Source: an uncultured Lachnospiraceae bacterium (GTDB taxonomy: Bacteria; Bacillota; Clostridia; Lachnospirales; Lachnospiraceae). Taken from it: a stretch of 64,000 bases of DNA. The first letter of the stretch is position 1. Each line of letters begins with the position of its first letter. The DNA lies in contig CATOPL010000004.1 of NCBI GenBank assembly GCA_951802115.1, forward strand, positions 1-64,000, read 5' to 3'. This document shows positions 18,366 through 26,378 of this stretch, in pieces. The translations under genes and the position numbers were made by a program. Under the pieces are notes generated by a model. The model ran no database searches. It had not been told where the DNA came from and worked only from the letters and a program-made list of their open reading frames with translations.

Positions 18366-19769
18366 TCATACCTGCCATTCTGCCGCCAAAAATGCCCGGT
18401 AACCTCTGTATGCCTCATAAATATCCGCCTTACTGGAAATCTCCCATGGACAGTGCATACTTAAAAGCGCCACTCCGCTGTCGATTACATCCATCCCGTA
18501 ATTTGCTGTAATCCAGGCAATGGTTCCCCCGCCTCCCTGGTCTACTTTTCCAAGCTCTGCAGTCTGCCAGCACACGCCGGCATCGTCCAGAAGCTTCCTG
18601 AGCTGACCGATGTACTCTGCACAGGCATCATTAGAACCGGATTTCCCCCGCGAGCCTGTATATTTGTTAAATACCATGCCTCTGCCCAGATATGCCGTAT
18701 TCTTCTTTTCAAATGCATTTGCATAATTAGGATCAAACGCCGCGCTGACATCAGAAGAGAGCATATGCGAATTCTGCAGACATCTGCGCAGTGCAAGTTC
18801 AGAGTATCCGCCTGTCAGGTTCATCACCTCAGCCGTCATATTTTCAAAATACCGCGACTGCATGCCTGTGGCTCCCATGCTTCCGATCTCTTCTTTGTCT
18901 GTCAGCAGGCAGACAGACGTGTATGCTGGATTTTCAGATTCCATCTGTGCCAGTAAAGATGTATATACACAGATCCTATCATCCTGTCCGTATCCCATGA
19001 TCATACTGCGGTCCAGACCAAAGTCTCTCGCAGGCCCTGCCGGGACAGCCTCCAGTTCTGCAGACAGAAAATCTTCCTCTTCCATTCCATACTGTTCTTT
19101 CAAAAGCACAAGAAGCGCCTTTCTGATTTTTTCTTTTTCTTCTTTGTCCGGTCCGTTCTCATCTGCAGGACGGCTCCCGATGATGATGTTCAGATTTTCT
19201 CCTTCCACCACTACAGACGCTTTTTTCTGGAGCTGCTCAGACGAGAGATGGATCAGGAGATCTGAGATTCCAAGTACCGGATCCTCCGGCTTTTCTCCGA
19301 CGGCAAATTCCACGGTACTCCCGTCTTTTCTCACCGCCACACCGTGCAGAGCCAGAGGAATCGCTGCCCACTGATATTTTTTAATCCCCCCGTAATAATG
19401 AGTATCCAGAAGAGCCATGTCCCCATCTTCATACAGAGGATTCTGCTTCAGATCCAGCCGCGGAGAATCCATATGCGCGCCGAGAATATTCATTCCCTCT
19501 TCCATGGGTCTGGTTCCAATATGATAAAGAATTACCAGTTTTTTCTTGTGCACGGCATACACTTTATCACCCGGTTTCAGCGCGCATCCTGATTTCCGTA
19601 TCTCTTCTATGGAACGGTATCCTCTCTCCTCTGCCGTCTTCACCGCCAGAGCCGCACATTCTCTTTCTGTCTTGGCTTCCGATAAAAATCTTTTATACTG
19701 CTCCGTCACTTGTTCCAGTTGTTTTATATCTTTTTCACTGTACATACTCCATGCATTTTTTCTTTCCAT
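18366..19769 (-). CDS. M18-family aminopeptidase
   Basis: Zinc aminopeptidase of 467 residues acting on cytoplasmic peptides. M18 signatures are LGAHMDSPRLDLKQNPLYE (metal His/Asp), TDKEEIGSMGATGMQS (catalytic Glu pair), SSDVSAAFDPNYANAFEKKN, and the C-terminal LLSMHCPWEISSKADIYEAYRGY with the last ligand His. The ATG at 19769 is selected because AAGGAGATC lies 11 bases upstream; a TTG eight codons earlier would put that site inside the gene. It is followed seven bases later by a proline-specific aminopeptidase. No convincing promoter was found in the 380 bp upstream, which contain a hairpin RNA candidate instead. Confidence 0.93.
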   Translation of the reverse strand: MERKNAWSMYSEKDIKQLEQVTEQYKRFLSEAKTERECAALAVKTAEERGYRSIEEIRKSGCALKPGDKVYAVHKKKLVILYHIGTRPMEEGMNILGAHMDSPRLDLKQNPLYEDGDMALLDTHYYGGIKKYQWAAIPLALHGVAVRKDGSTVEFAVGEKPEDPVLGISDLLIHLSSEQLQKKASVVVEGENLNIIIGSRPADENGPDKEEKEKIRKALLVLLKEQYGMEEEDFLSAELEAVPAGPARDFGLDRSMIMGYGQDDRICVYTSLLAQMESENPAYTSVCLLTDKEEIGSMGATGMQSRYFENMTAEVMNLTGGYSELALRRCLQNSHMLSSDVSAAFDPNYANAFEKKNTAYLGRGMVFNKYTGSRGKSGSNDACAEYIGQLRKLLDDAGVCWQTAELGKVDQGGGGTIAWITANYGMDVIDSGVALLSMHCPWEISSKADIYEAYRGYRAFLAAEWQV

Positions 19770-19955
19770 AAAAATAATGATCTCCTTTTCCAATACACTT
19801 CAAAAAACGTCTGATATTTATTCTCTCCCAAATATCATACTCCCTCAATTCCCGGCTGTCTATACGCATCTGTCATCCACCTCATAAATCAGGCAAATAT
19901 CAGCGGACAGGGCTGAAAAGTCGTCTGCCCTTGTCAAGAGAGGGTAACCCTATAG

Positions 19956-20060
19956 AAAAAGCATTGCTCAGACTGCCGCAAAACAAACCCCTTCCTGCCT
20001 GCTCAGCATCACCGAGCGGACAGGAGAGATCATATTTTGCAACAGCCCTGATCAATGCCT
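19956..20060 (-). ncRNA. Candidate rod-shaped small RNA (about 105 nt)
   Basis: The minus-strand RNA folds into one long imperfect hairpin. The base GCATTG/CAATGC is followed by CAG/CTG, CTG/CAG and GCAAAA/TTTTGC, about 22 pairs with small defects. A symmetric, weakly paired 10x10 region comes next, then CCTG/CAGG, GCTC/GAGC and a 9-nt loop. A promoter sits directly before the 5' arm and five T directly follow the 3' arm. The rod with a central bubble recalls 6S RNA, but it is shorter than known 6S RNAs and I do not claim identity. Alternatively it is an unusually long terminator for the Sel1 gene, which ends 90 bp upstream. It fills most of the gap between 19770 and 20149; nothing else was recognised there. 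Confidence 0.5.
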
Positions 20061-20062
20061 GT

Positions 20063-20091
20063 TTTATACTTTACATCTGATATTAAATGAA
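20063..20091 (-). promoter_or_regulatory. Promoter immediately before the hairpin RNA
   Basis: Minus-strand TTCATT (20091-20086), 17-bp spacer and TATAAA (20068-20063). A start 6-7 bases downstream coincides with the 5' base of the hairpin. The -35 is weak. Confidence 0.45.
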
Positions 20092-20149
20092 TCAAACGGA
20101 CGCGTCAGCATGTCCGTCCGGGTCGTTATACAGAAGAATAAGCCATCCG

Positions 20150-21373
20150 TCACACGGCAGACTCTTTGTCCACATGAGAAAACTTGAATTTAAGAGCAAA
20201 TCTGGCAGACCGATGCCCTTGTTCAGCAGCCTCCCGCATGAGACGGAGCCCTTTTTCCTGATCGATTTCCACGCCCTCGCCTGTCATATAAAGTACGCCG
20301 CATATGTATTTTGCCTCTGCATTTTCCGGACTGTCCAATAGCTGAACTGTCTTTTCACACCAGAATAAGGCTTTGGAATGATCCGTAACCGTTCCCACTC
20401 CTTTGTAATACATCTTGCCGCAGATCAGCCATGCTTCTGCACAGCCTCCCTTTCCGGCTTTCTCAAACCACTGCAGCGCCTTCTGACGGTCTTTTTTCGT
20501 TCCTTCTCCCTTATAATACATCCAGCCGCACTGAAGCTGCGCTTCTGATTCTCCTTTGCCTCCCGCTTCTTTATAAATACTCAGAGCTCTTTTCCTGTCT
20601 TTTTTGACGCCTTCTCCGTGATAAAACATCCTTCCAAGCTGATACAAAGCTTTCACATGTCCCTTATTTGCCGCTTCTTCATAACAGTCAAACGCTTTTT
20701 TGAGATTCTTTCTGATCCCTTCTCCATGCTGATACATCCAGCCGCACTGATATAAAGCCTGTACATGGTTTCCGCCGGCGGCCTTTTTCAGGCAGTCAAA
20801 CGCTCTGGCATGATCGATTCCCACCCCTTCACCTTCATAATACATCATCCCGCGGGCGAACTGTGTACTTGCGTTCCCCCAAGGAGCAGCCTTTTCATAC
20901 CAGTACAATGCCCTGGCATAATTGATCTTTGTACCTCTGCCCTGGCAGTTCATATCTCCGCACAGATGCTGAATCTCCGGATTTCCCTCCTCTGCGCTCT
21001 GTTCCAGCCAGTACAGCGCTTTTGCCTGATCTTTGTCGTCTTTCGACTGAGCAAACATCCGGCCGCACCTCAGTTTTGCCTTTTTATGTCCCTGGCGCGC
21101 GGCTTTTTCAAACCACTGCAGCGCCTCTTTCTCGTTGCCGGCATCAAAATACGCTTCTCCGCAGTAATACTGTGTCTTTACCAGCAATTCTTTCTCAACA
21201 TCCCGGTACATCAGAAGCATTTCATACCAGTATGCTTCCATCTGATAGTCTTTTTCTTCTCGGCAGTGCTTTGCCAGAGCATAAACCTCATCTACCGACA
21301 TCTGCGCCCGGTTCTGTAAAGCTTCGTCCCGTAAATCCTCCACCTGCTCTTCTTTCACAAAACCGCTTTCCAT
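20150..21373 (-). CDS. Sel1/TPR-like repeat protein
   Basis: A 407-residue protein made almost wholly of Sel1-like repeats, about nine tandem units of roughly 36 residues with the pattern A..W...A...G...A...LG.MY..GEGV..D...A. Examples are GMMYYEGEGVGIDHARAFDCL and GRMFYHGEGVKKDRKRALSIY. Such solenoids act as protein-protein scaffolds. No signal peptide is seen, so it should be cytoplasmic. Its ATG overlaps the TAA of the hemerythrin/REC gene by one base (TAATG), so the two are translationally coupled and the products probably interact. The function is unknown; the coupling is the best clue. Confidence 0.85.
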   Translation of the reverse strand: MESGFVKEEQVEDLRDEALQNRAQMSVDEVYALAKHCREEKDYQMEAYWYEMLLMYRDVEKELLVKTQYYCGEAYFDAGNEKEALQWFEKAARQGHKKAKLRCGRMFAQSKDDKDQAKALYWLEQSAEEGNPEIQHLCGDMNCQGRGTKINYARALYWYEKAAPWGNASTQFARGMMYYEGEGVGIDHARAFDCLKKAAGGNHVQALYQCGWMYQHGEGIRKNLKKAFDCYEEAANKGHVKALYQLGRMFYHGEGVKKDRKRALSIYKEAGGKGESEAQLQCGWMYYKGEGTKKDRQKALQWFEKAGKGGCAEAWLICGKMYYKGVGTVTDHSKALFWCEKTVQLLDSPENAEAKYICGVLYMTGEGVEIDQEKGLRLMREAAEQGHRSARFALKFKFSHVDKESAV

Positions 21374-22737
21374 TATGATCTCCCCGTCTGTTCTTCCTTT
21401 TTCTTTTTAAAGAAGTTATCCACCCGTTTTTTAATCTCCGCCGGTTTGAGATATTTCATCATATATCCTTCTGGTTTTAAACTCAGCACTTTTTTCACAC
21501 TTTCCGGATCGTCCCGGCTGGTAAGAAAGATAACGGAAACATCCGCAAATTCCTTTTCAGAACGGAGCATCTCCAGCACATGCCTTCCGTCACAGACCGG
21601 CATATCATAATCCAGAAGCACCAGATCCGGTTTGTCCAGAGTAATTGAGCGGATAGCAGAGACTCCTGACTGAACTGCAGACACTTCATAGTCTCCTATC
21701 AAAAGCCTGCGAATCCCTTCCCGAATGGTCATCGAATCGTCTACAAGCAAAATCTTGGGCTTCGCACTTTCTTTTCGTGTATTGAAATATTTCCTGGTCT
21801 CCGCCATTTCATTCTGTACAGCCAGCGGCGTACCGATCCCCGTCTCAAGCAGATGCGGCGCAATGACGCAGTAAGAGAAATATCCCTCATCTGTACTGAA
21901 CAGCAGACTGACCTGTGGCTTCTCCTTTTCAAAAACCTGCCGGAACTGCTCATATGTCAGAAGATTCTCCTCCTGCATTTCATAATTCTCCAGCGACGGG
22001 AAATGCGACATTACATGCCACACGAACTGACTGGCACTGTATCTGACTGCGTTGATCAGCATTACATCCAGCTTCTCTGAGCGAACCCCCATCAGCCTTC
22101 CGATTGTATTGACAAGTATTTTTTCTTCAAATACCAGAATGATTTCCCATTTTTTCTGATCCTGCTCCCTGCCGTAAACCAGACGGTAGTAGATGCCGTT
22201 CCCAAACTTCTCGCCGTCATAGGTTTCGCTGATTACTTTGGATTTCAGATTGAACATCTGCATCAGACACCCCATGATCACGTTTTTCATGGATTCCAGT
22301 TCCTGCGCCGGCAGAAGATCCTCCCACCTGCTTACATCTTCCCCTACAATCGCACGGTCTTCTGTCGTAGTATGCCCAATCAGCCATCCGGCACAGACAG
22401 CCAGAAAATGATCAACTGCCTCCGGCGAATAATTAGACCGCTTCAGTTCTCCCTCCAGAATCGGGAGCGTCCTGTCCCGAAAATCTTTATGAATCCGCTT
22501 ATGCATTTTCAGATTTTTATATCCGGTCAATTCCATGTAGTTCTCTTCATCCGTAAAATGCCGGATCGCATGCTCGTAAAAATATCGGATTCCCTCTTCA
22601 CATGCTTTTCCGCTTTTTTGTTCTTCACGTCTGAGAATGAAAAGTCTGTTAATGATTGAAAACAGTCTCTGATGCTCTTTATCGATCGCATCAACTCCAA
22701 TATTGAACTCGTCTTTCCACACCAGCTGCTTATCCAT
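21373..22737 (-). CDS. Hemerythrin / CheX-like / REC three-part sensory protein
   Basis: A 454-residue cytoplasmic fusion. Residues 1-130 are a bacteriohemerythrin with all di-iron ligands in place (H22 in DKEH, H56, HFTDE H60/E64, HKRIH H79/H83, HTTTED H118/D123), so it should bind O2 or sense redox. Residues about 140-310 form an alpha/beta domain whose layout (GVRSEKLDVMLINAVRYSASQFVWHVM) suggests a CheX/CheC-like fold; this part is inference. Residues about 325-450 are a receiver domain with VDDSMTIREG, phospho-Asp in LVLLDYDMPVCDG, FLTSRDD and LKP. No output domain follows. It starts the operon and overlaps the Sel1 gene. A signalling role linking oxygen to phosphotransfer is likely; its kinase is not in the window. 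Confidence 0.85.
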   Translation of the reverse strand: MDKQLVWKDEFNIGVDAIDKEHQRLFSIINRLFILRREEQKSGKACEEGIRYFYEHAIRHFTDEENYMELTGYKNLKMHKRIHKDFRDRTLPILEGELKRSNYSPEAVDHFLAVCAGWLIGHTTTEDRAIVGEDVSRWEDLLPAQELESMKNVIMGCLMQMFNLKSKVISETYDGEKFGNGIYYRLVYGREQDQKKWEIILVFEEKILVNTIGRLMGVRSEKLDVMLINAVRYSASQFVWHVMSHFPSLENYEMQEENLLTYEQFRQVFEKEKPQVSLLFSTDEGYFSYCVIAPHLLETGIGTPLAVQNEMAETRKYFNTRKESAKPKILLVDDSMTIREGIRRLLIGDYEVSAVQSGVSAIRSITLDKPDLVLLDYDMPVCDGRHVLEMLRSEKEFADVSVIFLTSRDDPESVKKVLSLKPEGYMMKYLKPAEIKKRVDNFFKKKKEEQTGRS

Positions 22738-22808
22738 ATCTACTACTCCTTTGGTCTGTCAAATTTTTGTAAGAACCTTATTTAGAACATCTGCACTCAT
22801 TAATAGAT

Positions 22809-22837
22809 ACTATATCATATAATCTGGAAATTTTAAA
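22809..22837 (-). promoter_or_regulatory. Probable promoter of the hemerythrin-Sel1 operon
   Basis: Minus-strand TTTAAA (22837-22832), 17-bp spacer and TATAGT (22814-22809), about 75 bp before the start codon. The leader is AU-rich without clear structure. Confidence 0.5.
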
Positions 22838-22909
22838 CAAGAAAATAAGTAATTTTATTCTCACATTCTCTTCACCATTCCGGTTTGAACTCCAAAGCAG
22901 AAAACGGAC

Positions 22910-23161
22910 TCATTTCCATTCTTTCATGATTTCAAGAAGCTCCGCCTCATAATCACCAGTGATCTCCTCCATACTTCCTCCATGCCGGACATTGGTCTCC
23001 ACTCCCCATTCCTGGTCGTAAAATTCCCAAATATGATAAGAAACTCCCCGATATTCAAAATCTATGCTTTCACAGCCATCCTCCAGACATTTTTTAAACG
23101 TCCATCCCCGTTCTTTGATCAGCGTCAGAACCCGTTCCAGTCTTCTGTCTTTTTCCATCAT
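22910..23161 (-). CDS. Small acidic protein of unknown function
   Basis: An 83-residue soluble protein, rich in Glu, Trp and Tyr, with a central motif IDFEYRGVSYHIWEFYDQEWGVETN. I do not recognise a named family; similar small proteins occur in Lachnospiraceae genomes. It lies 19 bp after a small membrane protein gene, in the same direction, and is probably co-transcribed with it. The start is supported by a GGAGAGGAAGTAAT site before tandem ATG codons (MMEK). Nothing in it predicts an enzyme or a DNA-binding domain. Confidence 0.6.
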   Translation of the reverse strand: MMEKDRRLERVLTLIKERGWTFKKCLEDGCESIDFEYRGVSYHIWEFYDQEWGVETNVRHGGSMEEITGDYEAELLEIMKEWK

Positions 23162-23180
23162 TACTTCCTCTCCTTTTTTC

Positions 23181-23624
23181 TTATAGCTTTTCTTCGTAGA
23201 AAACTCTGATCATCCTGCCGTTCAGCATGATCGAATCTTCCGTTTCCTCAACCTCCAGCGCATCGTCGTCATCCTCTTCTTCATTGTCCATGCTGCATTT
23301 CAGCTGCAACCCCGCCGTTCCGATTAGCGCCATCCACAAAAGCAGGATGACTGTCACCGTAATCTTTCTGTTTTTAGAAATCATAAGTCCCCATATATAT
23401 TTTATTGCCAGCACTGTCAGTACAAGAACCACAAACCACAGATAGATCGTCACTACTGTCAGCAGCATCGCTGTCACAATGCAGAACAGAATCCATTTCA
23501 CCAGCACATTGCAGATATTTTGACAATCATATAAACCAGATCTTCTATGGCAGATATACGCACACAGTAATACATATACCATAAAAATGAGCAGAAATAT
23601 CAGGCTGTTCACTTCAGCAAACAT
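23181..23624 (-). CDS. Small membrane protein of unknown function, acidic C-terminal segment
   Basis: A 147-residue protein with four predicted helices: residues about 8-24, 42-62, 64-82 and 90-108. After the last helix comes an extremely acidic stretch (NEEEDDDDALEVEETED), then a short tail. No family is recognised. It starts at ATG 23624 after GGAGGAGCAACC, and a promoter lies upstream at 23711-23738. It precedes the small acidic gene by 19 bp. The acidic segment could bind cations or a basic partner, but this is speculation. Confidence 0.6.
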   Translation of the reverse strand: MFAEVNSLIFLLIFMVYVLLCAYICHRRSGLYDCQNICNVLVKWILFCIVTAMLLTVVTIYLWFVVLVLTVLAIKYIWGLMISKNRKITVTVILLLWMALIGTAGLQLKCSMDNEEEDDDDALEVEETEDSIMLNGRMIRVFYEEKL

Positions 23625-23710
23625 GGTTGCTCCTCCATAAGAAAAACTAAATGCCCTAAATTATACTGCTCTTTTCCTGAATTCATGACAGAAAAACTTT
23701 GGTTATATTC

Positions 23711-23738
23711 ATTATACTCAATCTTTTCGATGATTCAA
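23711..23738 (-). promoter_or_regulatory. Promoter of the small membrane protein gene
   Basis: Minus-strand TTGAAT (23738-23733), 16-bp spacer, TATAAT (23716-23711). It is divergent from the queH promoter 18 bp away. Confidence 0.6.
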
Positions 23739-23755
23739 CTCCTGCAGAAAAAAAC

Positions 23756-23783
23756 TTGCATTTTCCGTCTCACGCGATATGAT
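23756..23783 (+). promoter_or_regulatory. Probable queH promoter
   Basis: TTGCAT (23756-23761), 16-bp spacer, TATGAT (23778-23783), 35 bp before the queH start. No preQ1 riboswitch was seen between it and the gene. Confidence 0.5.
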
Positions 23784-23818
23784 AGAGTCAGAAAACAGAC
23801 AAGAAGAGGAGTATCTTT

Positions 23819-24445
23819 ATGAATAAAAGAAATTATCAAAAAGAACTGGAGCAGCTGCTCAGCCAAATCCGACAGAAAAGACAGGTTCCGAAACTTCTGT
23901 TGCACAGCTGCTGTGCTCCCTGCAGCAGCTATGTGCTGGAATATCTGTCTGAATATTTCCAGATCACCGTCCTGTATTACAATCCCAACATCTATCCGGA
24001 ATCCGAGTATCATACCCGTGCCGAAGAACAAAAACGTTTTATCAACATGCTTCCCTGCAGATACCCGATCACATTTACAGAAGGCGACTATACGCCGGAA
24101 GATTTTTACAGCTGCGTAAAAGGTATGGAACATCTGCCGGAAGGCGGCAGACGCTGTTTTGCCTGTTACCTTCTGCGACTCGAAGAAGCCGCACGCGCAG
24201 CACAGCAAAAGGGCTGTGACTATTTTGCCACAACCCTCACAATCAGTCCTTTGAAAAATGCTGAAACGCTGAATAAAATCGGAGAACAGCTTGCCAAAAC
24301 ATATCAGGTTCACTGGCTCCCCAATGATTTCAAAAAGAAAAACGGATATAAACGTTCCACCGAGCTCTCCAGGGAATATGGTATGTACCGGCAGGACTAC
24401 TGCGGATGCATCTATTCCCAGCGCGAACGGCATCCGGAAATGTAG
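23819..24445 (+). CDS. queH: Epoxyqueuosine reductase QueH
   Basis: Reduces epoxyqueuosine to queuosine in tRNA anticodons (the non-cobalamin, non-QueG enzyme). The 208-residue protein carries the family cysteines in LLHSCCAPCSS near residue 30, RCFACYLLRL in the middle and YCGCIYS near the C-terminus. These hold an iron-sulfur cluster and an iron site. ATG 23819 follows AAGAGGAG. It stands alone between minus-strand genes; a GC-rich imperfect hairpin after the stop (CCGCCGGC...GCCGGGCGG) may end the transcript. No other queuosine gene is in the window, so salvage or distant synthesis genes must supply the precursor. Confidence 0.93.
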   Translation: MNKRNYQKELEQLLSQIRQKRQVPKLLLHSCCAPCSSYVLEYLSEYFQITVLYYNPNIYPESEYHTRAEEQKRFINMLPCRYPITFTEGDYTPEDFYSCVKGMEHLPEGGRRCFACYLLRLEEAARAAQQKGCDYFATTLTISPLKNAETLNKIGEQLAKTYQVHWLPNDFKKKNGYKRSTELSREYGMYRQDYCGCIYSQRERHPEM

Positions 24446-24561
24446 CTTTTTATTTCCGCCGGCAACAAGCCGGGCGGATATACCGGCATGTTCATTTGGC
24501 GACTGCCATGAGAGACAAAGCCCCGCGGCTTGCTTTGCTACAGACTTGCTGCCCCGTCAGT

Positions 24562-24945
24562 TTACTGCGGAGTCTTTGTCTTTGCCGGTATGATTTCCAG
24601 CCAGTAGCCGTCCGGATCCTGGATAAAATAAATACCCATGGACGGATTCTCAAAACAGACGCAGTCCATCTTTTTGTGAAGTGCATAAGCTGCATCGTAA
24701 TCATCAACGCAAAACGCCAGATGAAACTCGCAGTCACCCAGATTATACGGACGTTCCATGTCCCGAAGCCACGTCAGTTCCAGTTCAAAATCACTCTCTT
24801 CATTCTTTAAATAGACAATTACGAAAGAGCCATCCTCCGCATTTTTTCTGCGACATTCTTTCAGTCCAAGCGCTTTTTCATAGAAAGCCATTGAACGCTC
24901 CAGATCAGCCACATTGTAATTTTCATGTATCATCTGAAATCTCAT
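24562..24945 (-). CDS. VOC-family (glyoxalase I-like) protein
   Basis: A 127-residue vicinal-oxygen-chelate protein. It has the paired beta-alpha-beta-beta-beta modules: MRFQMIHENYNVADLERSMAFYEKALGLKE first, and YNLGDCEFHLAFCVDDYDAAYALHKKM second, ending in GIYFIQDPDGYWLEIIP. Metal ligand candidates are H7, E62 region, H88 region and the Glu in WLEI, as in lactoylglutathione lyases. A start nine codons earlier is rejected because AAAGGG precedes ATG 24945. The gene follows the RluA-type gene by 19 bp and is probably its operon partner. It may act as a lactoylglutathione lyase or on another aldehyde adduct; specificity cannot be told. Confidence 0.85.
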   Translation of the reverse strand: MRFQMIHENYNVADLERSMAFYEKALGLKECRRKNAEDGSFVIVYLKNEESDFELELTWLRDMERPYNLGDCEFHLAFCVDDYDAAYALHKKMDCVCFENPSMGIYFIQDPDGYWLEIIPAKTKTPQ

Positions 24946-24964
24946 ATCATTTCCCTTTCTTTTA

Positions 24965-25858
24965 TCAAACATGTCTCATATAATTTTTCATATCTTCCGG
25001 AAGCGGCTGCGTAAACTCCATCCGCTCTTTCGTGATCGGATGGGTAAAAATAAGCTTCCAGGAATGCAGCGGCTGACGTTTCATAGACGGATCCTGAGGA
25101 CCGTACAGGAAATCGCCCGGCAGAGGATGCCCGATATGACTCATATGAACCCGTATCTGATGTGTCCGCCCGGTATCCAGCATACACTGCACCAGCGTCC
25201 ATCCATCGCCCTTCTGTAATGGAAAGTAATGAGTCACCGCACGTTCCCCGTGTTCCATATCCACTGTTCTCTCAATGACAGAACCGGCTTTACGTCCAAT
25301 CGGAAGATCGATCACCCCAGGACGGTCAATTTCCCCTGTTACCAGAGCAAGATAAATCCTGCGTATTTTTTTCTCCCGCATCTGTCCGTACAATACCGCT
25401 GCGCTTAACATATGTTTGGCAATGATCAGAAGGCCGGTTGTATCCCGATCCAGACGGTTGATACACCGGTATGGATAAATCTCTTTCTTCTCCTGTGCAT
25501 AGGCCATCACAGCGTTGGCAAGCGTATGCTCATAATGATTCACAGACGGGTGCACCGGCATACCCGCAGGCTTATTAACCACCAGCAGATGCTCATCCTC
25601 ATATACAATATCAAAGACAAGCTTCATCGGTCTGAAACGTTCTACCGGCAGTTCCTCCAGCAGACGGATATCGAGGCGGTCGCCAGCGCCTAGACGATCA
25701 TTTACGCGGATCCAGACTCCGTTTCTTCGGATGCCTCCGGCTGTCCTTTTCAGCCGCACCAGGATCTGTCTGGAATATCCCTTCGCTTTCAGGAAATATC
25801 CCGCAGTCTGTCCTGATTCCGCCTCCTTCACCCGATAGGAAAACTGATGTTCAGACAC
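24965..25858 (-). CDS. RluA-family 23S rRNA/tRNA pseudouridine synthase
   Basis: Isomerises uridine to pseudouridine in RNA. The 297-residue protein has an N-terminal S4-like RNA-binding segment (residues about 15-75) and the RluA catalytic domain. Marks are YEDEHLLVVNKPAGMPVHPS, the catalytic Asp motif INRLDRDTTGLLIIAK, and CMLDTGRTHQIRVHMSHIGHPLPGD. It sits between the flavin reductase and VOC genes with short gaps (3 and 19 bp), in an apparent operon led by trpS. The target uridine cannot be assigned among the RluA/C/D types. Confidence 0.92.
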   Translation of the reverse strand: MSEHQFSYRVKEAESGQTAGYFLKAKGYSRQILVRLKRTAGGIRRNGVWIRVNDRLGAGDRLDIRLLEELPVERFRPMKLVFDIVYEDEHLLVVNKPAGMPVHPSVNHYEHTLANAVMAYAQEKKEIYPYRCINRLDRDTTGLLIIAKHMLSAAVLYGQMREKKIRRIYLALVTGEIDRPGVIDLPIGRKAGSVIERTVDMEHGERAVTHYFPLQKGDGWTLVQCMLDTGRTHQIRVHMSHIGHPLPGDFLYGPQDPSMKRQPLHSWKLIFTHPITKERMEFTQPLPEDMKNYMRHV

Positions 25859-25861
25859 TCT

Positions 25862-26359
25862 TCAGTCCACCAGCACCTTCTCAATCTCCGCAATGTACAT
25901 CATATGATAATCTTTATTCGGATAATTCTTTTCATCCAGGCTTTGATCAATAAAACAAACTGGGTCATAGGACTGCGCATACAGTTTTCTGCACACCATC
26001 ACTGTATTCGCCTCTTCAAAATAAGGGGTTGCCCCGTCATGCATCACCTTCAATCCGGATTTTGCAATCTTGTCTTCATCCCTTCCGGATACACTGCCAA
26101 AATAATTTAAAGTCTTACGGTATTCCTCACCCAATACAGACAGTGAAAATGTCTCTGCCTGATCTACAAACTCTTTGGTATATCGCTGAGGACGGAGGAA
26201 TATATAGACAACCGGCTTATTCCACATGATACCCACGCCTCCCCAGGAAGCGGTCATAGTATTCACCTTTCCGTCTTTTTCCGCTGACACAAGCAGCCAT
26301 TCCCTGCCAATCATCTGAAATGGATTTTTCTGCAGTTCTTCTGGTCTGATCTCTTTCAT
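25862..26359 (-). CDS. Flavin reductase-like FMN-binding protein
   Basis: A 165-residue split-barrel flavoprotein of the flavin reductase-like family. It starts MKEIRPEELQKNPFQMIGREWLLVSA and contains NTMTASWGGVGIMWNKPVVYIFLRPQRYT, a typical FMN-phosphate and ring contact region. The ATG at 26359 follows AAAAGGAGGAGACAG; a 49-codon extension overlapping the end of trpS is rejected. It probably binds FMN and passes electrons or reduces flavin in the cytoplasm; the partner is unknown. It lies 19 bp after trpS and 3 bp before the pseudouridine synthase gene. Confidence 0.88.
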   Translation of the reverse strand: MKEIRPEELQKNPFQMIGREWLLVSAEKDGKVNTMTASWGGVGIMWNKPVVYIFLRPQRYTKEFVDQAETFSLSVLGEEYRKTLNYFGSVSGRDEDKIAKSGLKVMHDGATPYFEEANTVMVCRKLYAQSYDPVCFIDQSLDEKNYPNKDYHMMYIAEIEKVLVD

Positions 26360-26378
26360 ATTCTGTCTCCTCCTTTTT

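Noticed and set aside
19769..19872. 44-codon minus-strand frame starting MRIDSRELREYD before the M18 peptidase
   Set aside because: It runs out of frame across the peptidase start, shows no family character and is likely chance.
19956..20060. 6S RNA
   Set aside because: The rod shape with central bubble is similar, but the length is about half of known 6S RNAs and no sequence hallmark could be confirmed.
23735..24433. 232-codon minus-strand frame opposite queH
   Set aside because: Antisense shadow of queH, whose cysteine motifs are clear on the plus strand.
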